The translations under genes and the position numbers were made by a program. A DNA stretch of 25,022 nucleotides from an uncultured bacterium (GTDB lineage: Bacteria > Planctomycetota > Uabimicrobiia > Uabimicrobiales > JABWCH01). The stretch covers positions 1 to 25,022 of the forward strand of contig CALKWO010000012.1 in NCBI GenBank assembly GCA_938003875.1. Direction: 5' to 3'. Positions 14,322 through 23,117 of the stretch are shown piece by piece. Below the pieces are notes generated by a model. That model saw only the letters and a program-made list of their open reading frames with translations, did no database searches and had not been told where the DNA came from. The first letter of the stretch is position 1. Each line of letters opens with the position of its first letter.

Positions 14322-15650
14322 GTGAGCGAAGAAGAATTGATCACATCTTCTGTAAAAAGAATGGTGAAGCTTGGAACTGTTGTAGGCAGAGTAGGGGCTT
14401 CTATGCTAACAGAAAAAGCCTTGTCTTTCCTTCGTTCGGAAAATTCTCAGAAAGTTTCCAAAATCAAAAATCTAACAGAGAATGCCCAGTTGATTTTTGA
14501 AACACTGGGAAAACTCAAGGGCGCAGCGATGAAGGCAGGCCAGATGATTAGCCTTTATCAGGGACTTTTGCCTCCAGAAGTATCGGAAATTTTGGGAAAA
14601 TTGCAAAAAGAAGCCCCCTGTGTTCCTTTTGAAGTGATGGAAGAAGAAATCAAGACAGAACTCAAAGAAAATTTTTCTCTTTTTAAATATATCAATCCTA
14701 AACCCTATGCTGCTGCTTCCATTGGACAGGTACATAAAGGCGAGCTGCATGATGGAAGAAAGGTGGCTGTTAAGATTCAATATCCAGCCATGGATTACAT
14801 CATCCGTTCTGACCTGAAAAATTTGAAGCTGTTTTTGAGTACCCTGATTTCATTTTTCATGAATATCAATCCAGAGCCTGTCTGGGAAGAAATCCAGGAA
14901 AGGCTTTTAGAAGAAATAGATTACAGGCAGGAAGCAGAACACCTCAGAGAAATGACTCGTCTCTATGCTGGCTATCCTGAAATCGTCATTCCCAAAATTA
15001 TAGAAGAAGTGAGTGCTTCTCGTGTCATGACGATGGAATTGTGCGAGGGAATTCCCCCTCACGAAGCTTGCAGCGAAAAGTATTCTTCTGAATTGAAAAG
15101 CCAATGGGGAAGGACATTATACGAATATGCCTTGCGAGGCATCTGGGAATTCCAATATCTCCACGCTGATCCTAATTTGGGAAATTTTTCCTTTTTGCCT
15201 GATGGCAAAGTCATCGTGTATGATTTTGGCTGTGTAAAAAAAATTCCCCACTATCTGGCACTGGGATATGCCAGGCTGGTAAAGGCAGTTCTTGAGGAAA
15301 AGCAAACCCAGATTCCTGAAATACTCAAAGAAATGGGAATCTACAAGGCAGATGGCAGCCTTTTTTCTCAAAAAGTCGTTGATTCTTATTTCGATTTTTT
15401 TGGACAGATATTTCGCAAGTCCCCTCCCTATCGCTTTGGCGAAAACGAAGACTTTTATACTCGTTTGTTTGATTTAATGCATTCTCACTGGCAGGAAACC
15501 TCTGACATTCGATTTCCCAGAGATGTAGTCTTTATAGACAGAACCATGTCGGGCCACTTTGGAAATCTCTGCAAATTCCACGCTGTCGCTCCCTGGCGAG
15601 ATATTATAGGTGGATTTGCTTACCGATGTCTTGAAATGTCAGAAAAATAG
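14322..15650 (+). CDS. ABC1/UbiB (ADCK-like) family atypical kinase
   Basis: This 442-residue protein carries the family's signatures: the KxGQ motif (KAGQ at 71-74, in GAAMKAGQMISLY), the alanine-rich nucleotide loop in AAASIGQVH (130-138), the catalytic Lys151 in VAVKIQYP, HADPNLGN at 281-288 and the metal-binding DFG at 301-303. Members act as ATPases or kinases linked to ubiquinone or isoprenoid-lipid metabolism, or are of unknown role. No C-terminal membrane helices like those of E. coli UbiB are obvious, and no quinone-biosynthesis gene is nearby, so a ubiquinone role should not be assumed. The start is GTG with GGAG about 8 nt upstream; there is no in-frame ATG close by. Endonuclease V follows after 21 nt. 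Confidence 0.88.
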   Translation: MSEEELITSSVKRMVKLGTVVGRVGASMLTEKALSFLRSENSQKVSKIKNLTENAQLIFETLGKLKGAAMKAGQMISLYQGLLPPEVSEILGKLQKEAPCVPFEVMEEEIKTELKENFSLFKYINPKPYAAASIGQVHKGELHDGRKVAVKIQYPAMDYIIRSDLKNLKLFLSTLISFFMNINPEPVWEEIQERLLEEIDYRQEAEHLREMTRLYAGYPEIVIPKIIEEVSASRVMTMELCEGIPPHEACSEKYSSELKSQWGRTLYEYALRGIWEFQYLHADPNLGNFSFLPDGKVIVYDFGCVKKIPHYLALGYARLVKAVLEEKQTQIPEILKEMGIYKADGSLFSQKVVDSYFDFFGQIFRKSPPYRFGENEDFYTRLFDLMHSHWQETSDIRFPRDVVFIDRTMSGHFGNLCKFHAVAPWRDIIGGFAYRCLEMSEK

Positions 15651-15671
15651 ACAAAATCAAAGGACAAGATT

Positions 15672-16400
15672 ATGCAAGATATAGAAAAAGATCTGGCATT
15701 ACAGCAAGAGAAGCTGAGGCAGTGGGTTGAAATTCCTGATGGAAAGGAAGGCTATTGCCCTGTCAAGGGAGACAAAATTTTAGCACTGGACATTCAATAC
15801 ACAGAAGATTTTGCTCATATAGGCGGGGATTTTTTTGAATGGCAGGGCAAATCCATAGGAACGTTTGCTGGTGTTGTTCGAGCCAGCGTTCCTTACATTC
15901 CTAGCTATTTTTGTTTCAGAGAAGGCCCACCCTTATTGAGTTTTATAGAATATCTACAAAAACAACTTTCTATTGTTCCTCAGCTTATTATAATAGATGG
16001 ACATGGCATAGCCCATCCTAGGAAATTGGGCGTAGCCTGCTGGATAGGCATCGCGACCAAAATACCTACGCTTGGATGTGCAAAAGATACCCTGGTTCAT
16101 TACCAGGGAGAATTGGGAGAAGCAAAAGGAAGCAGGGTACCTGTATTGGTAGATAGTAATCTTGTCGGCTATGTATTGCGTACTCAGGATGGAATCAAGC
16201 CTTTGTTTGTAAGCCCAGGCCACCTTGTTTCTCTGGAAACTTCTGTGGAAATCGTGCTAAGCCTGCCAGGAGAATACAGAATTCCCGATCCTCTTCGCAA
16301 TGCAGACCAGGCAGCCCGCCATCATGCCAAAAAAAGCCAGGAATTTCCCTATCAAGATATAGGCGAAATAGGAGAAGTCAAACCATTTTTTTATATCTGA
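15672..16400 (+). CDS. nfi: Endonuclease V
   Basis: This 242-residue protein matches the deoxyinosine 3' endonuclease family, which nicks DNA (and sometimes RNA) one nucleotide 3' of inosine. Conserved elements are Asp40 (ILALDIQY), the wedge motif PYIP at 74-77, Glu84 in CFREG, Asp109 in IIDGHGIAHPRKLG, and His184 in SPGHLVSLET. These correspond to the catalytic Asp-Glu-Asp-His set of E. coli Nfi. The length is normal. The ATG is preceded by AAAGGA. It is probably co-transcribed with the ABC1-like gene, 21 nt upstream; I see no functional link between them. Confidence 0.93.
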   Translation: MQDIEKDLALQQEKLRQWVEIPDGKEGYCPVKGDKILALDIQYTEDFAHIGGDFFEWQGKSIGTFAGVVRASVPYIPSYFCFREGPPLLSFIEYLQKQLSIVPQLIIIDGHGIAHPRKLGVACWIGIATKIPTLGCAKDTLVHYQGELGEAKGSRVPVLVDSNLVGYVLRTQDGIKPLFVSPGHLVSLETSVEIVLSLPGEYRIPDPLRNADQAARHHAKKSQEFPYQDIGEIGEVKPFFYI

Positions 16401-16454
16401 CTATTGTAAATTTTTGGGGAAAAACAAAACTAGAGTAAAATCTAAGAATTCTTC

Positions 16455-16483
16455 TTGCCCATTTGAAAAAAATCTGTTAAAAC
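16455..16483 (+). promoter_or_regulatory. Candidate promoter for the FDH unit
   Basis: TTGCCC (16455-16460) and TAAAAC (16478-16483) are 17 nt apart, each matching consensus at 4 of 6 positions. It is the best pair in the gap before the response regulator gene. Support is weak. Confidence 0.3.
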
Positions 16484-16525
16484 TAAAGCTTTAAGAATCT
16501 ATTGGAATTTTTCAAAGGAGGGATC

Positions 16526-16891
16526 ATGTCAAAGACAATTTTGATCATAGACGATGATGCTGAATACGTTGAGTCCATGACAGCTACTTTGCAGGCAAAC
16601 GGATATCAGGTTATATCGAGAGAAAATGGGCCTATGGGCTTTGAAGCTGCTAAATCTACTTCTCCTGATATGATCATTCTGGATGTCATGATGAGATATG
16701 ACAGTGAAGGACTGGATACTTTAGGTAAGCTGGCTGGTGATCCTGCCACGCAAAAAATTCCTGTTCTACTGATCACTGGAATTCGTCATCCTGAAGATTT
16801 GCCAATGCAGTCAGAGTCCATTAAAGGGACTTTGGAAAAACCTGTAAATCCTGATATTTTACTGGAAACAATGAAAAAAGTATTGGGTTAA
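16526..16891 (+). CDS. Receiver-only response regulator upstream of formate dehydrogenase
   Basis: This 121-residue protein is a single CheY-like receiver domain with no output domain. The acidic cluster (IIDDDAEY), phosphoacceptor Asp53 in IILDVMM, Thr in LLITGI and Lys in LEKPV are all present, so it should accept a phosphoryl group. The ATG at 16526 has a strong AAGGAGG 5 nt upstream; the longer reading from 16502 runs through that ribosome site. The gene lies 57 nt before the NuoEF-like gene in the same direction. A signalling role tied to the formate dehydrogenase is suggested by position only. No cognate kinase is adjacent. Confidence 0.88.
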   Translation: MSKTILIIDDDAEYVESMTATLQANGYQVISRENGPMGFEAAKSTSPDMIILDVMMRYDSEGLDTLGKLAGDPATQKIPVLLITGIRHPEDLPMQSESIKGTLEKPVNPDILLETMKKVLG

Positions 16892-16948
16892 TCCTAAATA
16901 GTGAATTTACTAACTTTAATATTATGAATGCTGTAGGCAAGGAAGTAT

Positions 16949-18667
16949 ATGATTTCAGAATTTCTTATCAAACAGATTGAATCCGTCGCAGGTCGCTATC
17001 CCCATCGTGGATCTGCCCTGCTTCCTGCACTGGACATGGTACAAAGGGAAAATGGAAATTCTCTTACAAAAGAAGATATTGCTTGTGTGGCATCGCTTGT
17101 CGGTGTATCTCCCAGTAAGGCATACGGGGTAGCAAGCTACTATACCATGTATAATAAGGAAAAAGTCGGGAAGTACCATCTTCAGATTGATACCAATATA
17201 CCTGCTACCCTTATGGGAGCTGGTGTAATACTTAAGCATCTGGAAAAAAAGCTCCATATTAAGCCAGGGCAGACAACCGCAGATGGTCTATTTACCTTAG
17301 ATGAAGTGGAAGACTTAGGCTCCTGCGGGACATGTCCTGTAATGCAGGTAAATGATGTTTACTATGAAAACCTGACTATAGAAAAAGTGGATGAAATTAT
17401 TGAATCCTTAAAAAAGGGCATTATGCCTCCTCGATGGGATAATTCCCATTTTGCTTCTCAGTGCAATATTCTCTTAAAAAATCGAGCGGATGCATCTTGC
17501 CGTATGATAACCCAATACCAGCAAAAGGGAGGATACAAGGCTTTTGCAAAAGCCCAGGCAATGCAACCTTCTGAAATTTTAGAGCTGGTCAAGTATGCAA
17601 TCGTTCGTGGCCGCGGTGGAGCAGGTTTCCCTGCTGGAATGAAATGGAGCTTTTTGCCTCAAAATAACAAAGGCCCTGTCTACCTTATCTGCAATGCAGA
17701 TGAAGGAGAGCCAGGCACCTTTAAAGATCGCCAGATTATGGAATATGATCCCCATTTGCTCATTGAAGGGATTCTGATAGCAGCCAAAGCCATCCATGCC
17801 AAAAAAGCCTTTATCTATATTCGTGGAGAATTCCGATGGATATCCGAAATTTTGGATAAGGCCATCTCTGAAGCAAGAGAAGCTGGATTCCTTTCCGAAT
17901 GCGATATTATAGTACATCGAGGAGAGGGTTCCTATGAATGCGGAGAAGAAACAGCCCTTATTGAATCCCTCGAAGGAAAAAGAGGCTGTCCCAGACTTAA
18001 ACCTCCCTTTCCAGCCGTGAAAGGATTATATGGCTGCCCTACCATCGTAAACAATGTAGAGACGCTTGCTTGTCTCCCCTTTGTACTGGAACATGGTGCT
18101 GAAGAATTTCGCAAAATAGGTGTTGTTGGTAATGCTGGCCCCAAAATTTTTGGTGTAAGCGGCCATGTCAACAATCCTGGTGTGTATGAATATCCATTAG
18201 GTACCCCATTGAAAAAAATTCTTGAAGCTGCTGGAGGAGTGAAGGGAAATTTTAAAGCTGTGATCGTTGGTGGACTTTCCACACCCATATTGACCGCCAA
18301 AGAAGCAGAGACTCTCAATATGGACTATGACGCATGTCTTAAAGCAGGTACAATGCTAGGATCAGGAGGGATTATGGTCATCAATGATACAGTTGCCATA
18401 CCGCCTATAGCCCTCCGTACTATCGAATTTTATGCACATGAATCTTGTGGACAATGTACACCATGCAGAGAAGGATCCGTTGCTATCAAGACTCTTATCA
18501 AAGGCCTGATAAAAGGTCATGGAACAAAAGAAGATATTGATAAAATCCTCGAACTCTGCAATACAATTATGGGAACGACATTATGTCCAACAGGCGATGC
18601 TTTTAGCATGCCCATCCGAGCTATGGTACAAAAATTCAGGGCTGAATTTGAAGCACTAGTGCGATAA
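16949..18667 (+). CDS. Fused NuoE-NuoF-like diaphorase subunit of NAD-dependent formate dehydrogenase
   Basis: This 572-residue protein joins a NuoE-like thioredoxin-fold domain (about 1-160) to a NuoF-like domain (about 185-572). The NuoF part is intact: GRGGAGFPAG (221-230), NADEGEPGTFKDR (249-261), the FMN/NADH region ESLEG (339-343), and [4Fe-4S] ligands Cys500, Cys503, Cys506, Cys546. It should oxidise or reduce NAD(H) through FMN. The NuoE part is unusual: where the four [2Fe-2S] cysteines belong there is Asp81, Ala86, Asp122 and only Cys126. It therefore probably lacks that cluster. The C-terminal ferredoxin domains of HydB-type bifurcating subunits are absent. The gene precedes the selenoprotein FDH by 65 nt and would pass electrons between it and NAD. 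AAGGA precedes the ATG. FdsB-type beta subunit is the closest description. Confidence 0.92.
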   Translation: MISEFLIKQIESVAGRYPHRGSALLPALDMVQRENGNSLTKEDIACVASLVGVSPSKAYGVASYYTMYNKEKVGKYHLQIDTNIPATLMGAGVILKHLEKKLHIKPGQTTADGLFTLDEVEDLGSCGTCPVMQVNDVYYENLTIEKVDEIIESLKKGIMPPRWDNSHFASQCNILLKNRADASCRMITQYQQKGGYKAFAKAQAMQPSEILELVKYAIVRGRGGAGFPAGMKWSFLPQNNKGPVYLICNADEGEPGTFKDRQIMEYDPHLLIEGILIAAKAIHAKKAFIYIRGEFRWISEILDKAISEAREAGFLSECDIIVHRGEGSYECGEETALIESLEGKRGCPRLKPPFPAVKGLYGCPTIVNNVETLACLPFVLEHGAEEFRKIGVVGNAGPKIFGVSGHVNNPGVYEYPLGTPLKKILEAAGGVKGNFKAVIVGGLSTPILTAKEAETLNMDYDACLKAGTMLGSGGIMVINDTVAIPPIALRTIEFYAHESCGQCTPCREGSVAIKTLIKGLIKGHGTKEDIDKILELCNTIMGTTLCPTGDAFSMPIRAMVQKFRAEFEALVR

Positions 18668-18732
18668 TTCCCTGAGATTTAGACAATAGAAATAGTTTGA
18701 AAAGTAAAAGCTAGTGCCAAAAAGGAGTTTTT

Positions 18733-21465
18733 ATGAAAGTTTTTATTAACGGAAAAGAATGCGAGGCCAAACAAGGCCAGACAGTTCTTCAGGCCGCTCG
18801 TGACAATGGCGTATACATCCCGTCTTTATGCTATCATCCCAAGACTGGGCCAGCCGGCAAATGCCGTGTATGCGTAGTCGAAGTAGAAGGGATGAGAGGC
18901 TTACAGACTTCCTGTACTGTGCCTGTCAAAGAAAACATGAAAATTACGACCAATTCTGAAACGGTTAGAAAAGCACAACGCCTTGTTGTGGATTTGTTGC
19001 TGTCATCAGGAAAACACGATTGCCTGGCTTGTGAGCAAAACGGTGCTTGCGAGCTTCAGGATGCTGCCTATATGCTAGGCATTGAACATCCTACTTTTTC
19101 TCTGGCTGACACAAAAACAGACATAGACGATTCAGCAGAGTTTGTCTACAGGGAACATGCCAAATGTATCCAGTGTGGACGTTGCATTGCTGGTTGCAAC
19201 ACAACCGTAGTCAATGAGGTCCTGGATTTTGGAATGCGTGGCCATGACACCAAGGTAATATGCGATATTGATTTACCTATGGGAAAATCCTCTTGCGTAC
19301 AATGCGGTGAATGCTCACAGCTTTGTCCTACAGGTTCTATTATAGACAAAAAAACAAGAGGAAAAGGAAGACACTGGCAGTTCAAGACAGTCAACACAAC
19401 TTGCGCATACTGCGGTGTAGGATGCCAGTTGACTCTCCACGTTGACCAGGCTGCTAACAAAATAGTTCAGGTTACTGGCCGTGAAGTTGTACCTAACGAT
19501 GGAATGCTATGCGTCAAAGGACGTTATGCTTATGAATTTCCTTCCAGTGAAAATCGTCTGAAATATCCCATGATTAAGAAAAATGGGGAACACGTACGGG
19601 TTTCCTGGGAAGAGGCATTGGACTATACTGCAAGTCGTATCAAAGAAATCGTTGAGAAAAATGGTCCTGATGTATTTTCTGCATTTGGTTCAGGTCGTAT
19701 TACAAACGAAAATAACTATGCTATACAAAAATTCACAAGGGCAGTGGTCGGCACAAACAATGTAGACCACTGTGCGCGAACGTGACACGCCCCAACAGTC
19801 GCCGGTCTGGCGACATCATTCGGCAGTGGAGCAATGACCAATTCCATCCAGGAATTGCAAGATGCTAAAGTTATCTTTGTAATCGGATCCGATACTACCG
19901 AAGCACATCCCGTGATTTCCTATTTTATGAAACGGGCTGTGAAGCGTGGAGCGACTTTGATTGTCAACGATCCTAGAAAAATAGACCTTACCAAATGGGC
20001 AGCTTTGCACGTACAGCATAAAGTCGGTACTGACATTGCCTATATTAATGGTCTTATCAACGAAATTTTCAAGAATGGATGGGCAAGAGAGCAGTATCTG
20101 AAAGACTGCACAGAAAATCCTGATGCCATTCGCGAAGCAGTAAAAGACTATCCTGTAGAAAAAGCTTCAGAAATATGTGGTGTACCTGTTGAGACGATGA
20201 AAAAGGTCGCCAAAATCCTCGGTGAAGCTGAATCTGCAAGCGTCTGCTATACTCTGGGAATCACAGAGCATATTTGCGGAACAGACAATGTGAAGACACT
20301 GGCTAACCTGCAAATGGTACTGGGCAATATTGGAAAATACGCTGCTGGCCTTAATCCTCTACGTGGACAGAACAATGTTCAAGGCGCATGCGATATGGGC
20401 GCATTACCCAATGTTTTCCATAACTATCAACCAGTGGACAACCCCGCTGCATCGGAAAAAATGGCAAAAGCATGGGGAGTACCATCTCTGCCCACAAAAC
20501 CAGGCTATAAAATGCCGACTATGTTGAGAAAAGCATTGGATGGCGGGACAAAAATTCTGTACTGCGTTGGCGACAATACAGTCCAGACAGAACCCAATAT
20601 GGCTCATACTATAAAAGAACTTCAGGCTTTGGAATTCTTTGTGGTATGTGATATTTTCCCTAACCTGACGACTCCGTATGCGGATGTTATTCTCCCTGAT
20701 ACTTCATGGGGTGAAGAAGATGGAACATTTACCAATAGCGAAAGACGTGTACAGCGTACACGCAGAGCCGTCAATCCTCCTGGCGAAGCCAGATCACACT
20801 GGTGGGTCATGCAGGAACTGGCAAAACGTCTTGGTAAAGATCTAGGCTTCACATCTGGCAATGCTGTATGGGAAGATATGCGAAAAACAGCCACTTCCTA
20901 CGCAGGGATTACCTGGGATCGTATTGAAAACATCGGTCTACAGTGGCCATGTCCAACCCTGGAACATCCAGGAACAGCCTTCTTGCATCGCGATGGAAAA
21001 TTTACCAGAGGGAAAGGCCTGTTCTCCGTTACCAAATGGATTCCCCAGGCAGAACCACCCGATGAGGAATATCCCATTGTCCTTTCCACAGGACGCAGGC
21101 TCTGGCACTATCATTCAGCAACCCAGACACGCAACAGCGAAGGGTTTGACAATATTTTCGGCGAAGAATTGCTGGAAATTAGCCCTGTGGATGCACTCAA
21201 AATGGATGTAAAGACAGGTGATCTTGTCAAGGCAACCAGTAGAAGAGGCTCTATTATCCTGAAGGCATGGGTAACAGAAAGATCTGCTCCTGGCGTTGCA
21301 TGGTGTTCATTCCATTTTGCTGAAAGCTGTGGAAATGTACTGACAATCGATCGTTTCGATACTGTTACAGAAACAGCCGAATACAAAGCTTGCGCAATCA
21401 AGATAGAAAAAATAGGCGATGGTGAACCTCTAGGCGATGGTATCCTTCGCCAGGCTCGTCCGTAA
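18733..21465 (+). CDS. fdhA: Selenocysteine-containing formate dehydrogenase catalytic subunit (TGA recoded)
   Basis: This 910-residue protein is read through the in-frame TGA at 19783-19785, giving selenocysteine 351 in CARTUHAPTVAG, the active-site context of formate dehydrogenases. The N-terminal NuoG-like part carries [2Fe-2S] ligands Cys33, 44, 47, 61, a His95-Cys97-Cys100-Cys106 [4Fe-4S] site, and two ferredoxin clusters (Cys145-155 and Cys188-198). The catalytic part has a [4Fe-4S] site (Cys224, 227, 231, 260), the bis-MGD molybdenum/tungsten fold and a C-terminal molydopterin-dinucleotide domain (YPIVLSTGRRLWHYHS...). It oxidises formate to CO2, or the reverse, at a Mo or W centre ligated by Sec. 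AAGGAG precedes the ATG. No Tat signal is present, so it is cytoplasmic. The ATG at 19834 is an internal Met, not a gene start. A Sec-insertion system is needed but not in the window. Confidence 0.95.
19783..19814 (+). promoter_or_regulatory. Selenocysteine codon and SECIS hairpin
   Basis: TGA at 19783-19785 is followed after 12 nt by GTCGCC (19798-19803), loop GGTCT (19804-19808) and GGCGAC (19809-19814), a perfect 6-bp stem. The E. coli fdhF SECIS likewise sits about 11 nt past its TGA and shows GGUCU at the apex, which SelB recognises. This strongly supports selenocysteine insertion rather than termination. Confidence 0.95.
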
Positions 21466-21475
21466 AAAATAATTT

Positions 21476-21505
21476 ATAGACCTTGCTTTATATAGCAAGG
21501 TCTAT
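21476..21505 (+). terminator. Perfect 12-bp hairpin after fdhA
   Basis: ATAGACCTTGCT (21476-21487) pairs fully with AGCAAGGTCTAT (21494-21505) around a 6-nt loop. It lies 10 nt past the fdhA stop. The following ATTGTTCATT is a poor U tract, so it could terminate or stabilise the mRNA end while allowing some readthrough to the ferritin-like gene. Confidence 0.65.
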
Positions 21506-21540
21506 ATTGTTCATTAACAACATATCATGAAGGAAATCTT

Positions 21541-21999
21541 ATGCAATCTAATCCAATTGAAGAATTGTTTTCCATTGCAACTCGTCGCGAAACAGAAGCC
21601 TATGAATTCTATTCCTCGGCTGCAAAAAAAATACAAGATATTAATGTAAAAAGCATATTCGAAGAGCTTGCCAGAGAAGAAATGGGACACTATGAATTGC
21701 TGGAAAAATTCCGCATTGATCCTACTCTTATGATGAAGATCGCTGCTCCTGCATCGGATTGGAAAATAGCAGAATCGGAAGAGCTTCCCAAACTAAGCAC
21801 AGATTTGAAGCCTAAAGATGCTATTGCTCTTGCTATGAAAAAAGAACAGCAGGCCGTAGAATTCTATCATTCTCTATCCAAAGCATCGCAGGATAGCGGT
21901 ACACGCAGTATGTTTGATAATCTTGCCAACATGGAATTGAATCATAAGCATAAACTAGAGAACATGTTTGTCAGCATTGGATACCCTGAAGTTTTCTAG
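21541..21999 (+). CDS. Rubrerythrin-like di-iron ferritin-fold protein (no rubredoxin domain)
   Basis: This 152-residue four-helix protein has the two-fold di-iron pattern. Helix 1 has ETEAYEFY (Glu17 or Glu19), helix 2 ExxH at Glu47-His50 (REEMGH), helix 3 Glu102 (KKEQQAVEFY) and helix 4 ExxH at Glu132-His135 (MELNHK). The rubredoxin domain of classical rubrerythrin is missing, so its electron donor must be another protein. Likely roles are peroxide or oxygen removal, or iron handling. Its place between the FDH catalytic gene and fdhD suggests protection of the oxygen-sensitive metal-selenium site, which is inference. GAAGGAAA precedes the ATG. Confidence 0.85.
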   Translation: MQSNPIEELFSIATRRETEAYEFYSSAAKKIQDINVKSIFEELAREEMGHYELLEKFRIDPTLMMKIAAPASDWKIAESEELPKLSTDLKPKDAIALAMKKEQQAVEFYHSLSKASQDSGTRSMFDNLANMELNHKHKLENMFVSIGYPEVF

Positions 22000-22032
22000 C
22001 CAGGAGATGCGCTCTTTAGAGAAAGAAAAAAT

Positions 22033-22830
22033 ATGAATGCAGACAGGGAATTTGGCTTCTATATTGAAACAACAGCCTTGAGAGTATTTCAAGGCAATTC
22101 TACTCCTATTCAGGTCAAGGTCGCGACAGAAGTCCCCCTGACAATCATAGCGAATGGAATAGAAATTGCCACGCTTCTTACCAGTCCGTCTGATCTTAAA
22201 GAGCTTGTCTGCGGCTATCTGTTTACATCAGGCTTTGTCCAAAGTGCTTCGGAAATAAAAAATTTTGTTTGTGACCAGCAAAGATGGGTTGCCTGTGTAG
22301 AGATGGAACATTCCCCTGACCCAGATCTCATGCGTAGTCGGCTCTATACACCTGGCTGCGGAAGGTGTGCCATGTATACCAATGTTAATGAAATCAGCAT
22401 GCGAACCCCATGCAATTCTTCTTTGGTTGTCTCGCCAGATTCCATCATCTCTGCTGGTAACTGGATAGCGCAAATCTCTACTGTTTTCAGAGAAACAGGA
22501 GGGGTACATATAGCTGCGCTGTTCGATGCTAAACAAGGAATACAATATTATGCTGAAGATGTCGCCAGGCATAATGCAGTAGATAAGGTCATTGGAAAAG
22601 CCTTGATGTCCTGTCGTGAAATGAGCCAGATGATGCTGGTGCGGTCGGGCCGTACATCTTCCGAAATCCTCTTTAAAGCACAGCGTTCTCATATCCCCAT
22701 TACGATAGCTCGTGGTGCTCCAACCCATCATGCCGTTTGTCTGGCAAAGGACTTAGGCATCACCATGATTGGCTTTGCCCGAAATGAGGAATTTACCATA
22801 TACGCCAACGAGCAAAGAGTAAAAATATAG
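22033..22830 (+). CDS. fdhD: Formate dehydrogenase accessory sulfurtransferase FdhD
   Basis: This 265-residue protein matches FdhD, which passes sulfur from a cysteine desulfurase to the molybdenum/tungsten bis-MGD cofactor so that formate dehydrogenase becomes active. The Cys109-x2-Cys112 pair (TPGCGRCAMYT) corresponds to the essential CxxC loop of E. coli FdhD. The C-terminal signatures AALFDAKQG, EDVARHNAVDKVIGKAL and RSGRTSSEILFKAQRSHIPI are also typical. The length is normal. The ATG is preceded by AGAGAAAGAAAA, a weak ribosome site. It lies 33 nt after the ferritin-like gene, so the two are probably one transcript with the FDH genes upstream. Confidence 0.95.
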   Translation: MNADREFGFYIETTALRVFQGNSTPIQVKVATEVPLTIIANGIEIATLLTSPSDLKELVCGYLFTSGFVQSASEIKNFVCDQQRWVACVEMEHSPDPDLMRSRLYTPGCGRCAMYTNVNEISMRTPCNSSLVVSPDSIISAGNWIAQISTVFRETGGVHIAALFDAKQGIQYYAEDVARHNAVDKVIGKALMSCREMSQMMLVRSGRTSSEILFKAQRSHIPITIARGAPTHHAVCLAKDLGITMIGFARNEEFTIYANEQRVKI

Positions 22831-22850
22831 ACTTTCCCAATGATTTGTAT

Positions 22851-22913
22851 CCGCAGGGTTGCGCCGAAAAAGTCATGTCTGCTCAAAAGCCGAACGCCAG
22901 CGCAATCCCTGCG
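22851..22913. repeat. 63-bp dispersed repeat, copy 2
   Basis: This copy is 61/63 identical to 12484-12546 and in the same orientation, beginning 20 nt after the fdhD stop. The terminal inverted repeats are fully conserved; the two differences (G to T and T to C) lie in the interior. Confidence 0.9.
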
Positions 22914-22957
22914 TCTTTTACCACTAGAGACTACAGCACTCAAATAATATGCGATTT

Positions 22958-23057
22958 AAACCACAGATGAACACAAATGAACGCAGATAGTTTTTAAACT
23001 TCGTGTCCTTCGTGGTAAAATTTTTTTTATTTGTGTCTATCTGTGTTCATCCGTGGT
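22958..23057. repeat. Imperfect inverted repeat of the 'CAGATGAACACAAATG' family
   Basis: The left arm starts AACCACAGATGAACACAAAT near 22958 and ends in GCAGATAG near 22990. The right arm, about 23028-23057, ends TCTGTGTTCATCCGTGGT. Aligned as reverse complements they agree along most of about 30 nt. The spacer contains CTTCGTGTCCTTCGTGGTAA, another repeat-like motif. A GTGTTGCCCTGGAC fragment follows near 23083-23096. Confidence 0.7.
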
Positions 23058-23117
23058 TCTCTTTTTGCTATCATATTGTGGTGTTGCCCTGGACAATTTT
23101 TACAAAGAGTATTTTTT

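Noticed and set aside
18733..19785. fdhA as a pseudogene truncated by a nonsense mutation
   Set aside because: The TGA lies exactly at the selenocysteine position and is followed by a proper SECIS hairpin; the rest of the protein is intact.
19834..21465. Separate molybdopterin oxidoreductase gene
   Set aside because: It is in frame with 18733-19785 and begins at an internal Met 16 codons after the selenocysteine TGA. It has no ribosome site of its own.
22228..22731. 167-codon frame on the - strand
   Set aside because: It lies entirely opposite fdhD, has no recognisable domain and no ribosome site; it is a shadow of a well-supported gene.
23031..23117. Longer start for the methyltransferase
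   Set aside because: The 29 extra residues come from a repeat arm (TTTGTGTCTATCTGTGTTC) and do not belong to a methyltransferase domain.
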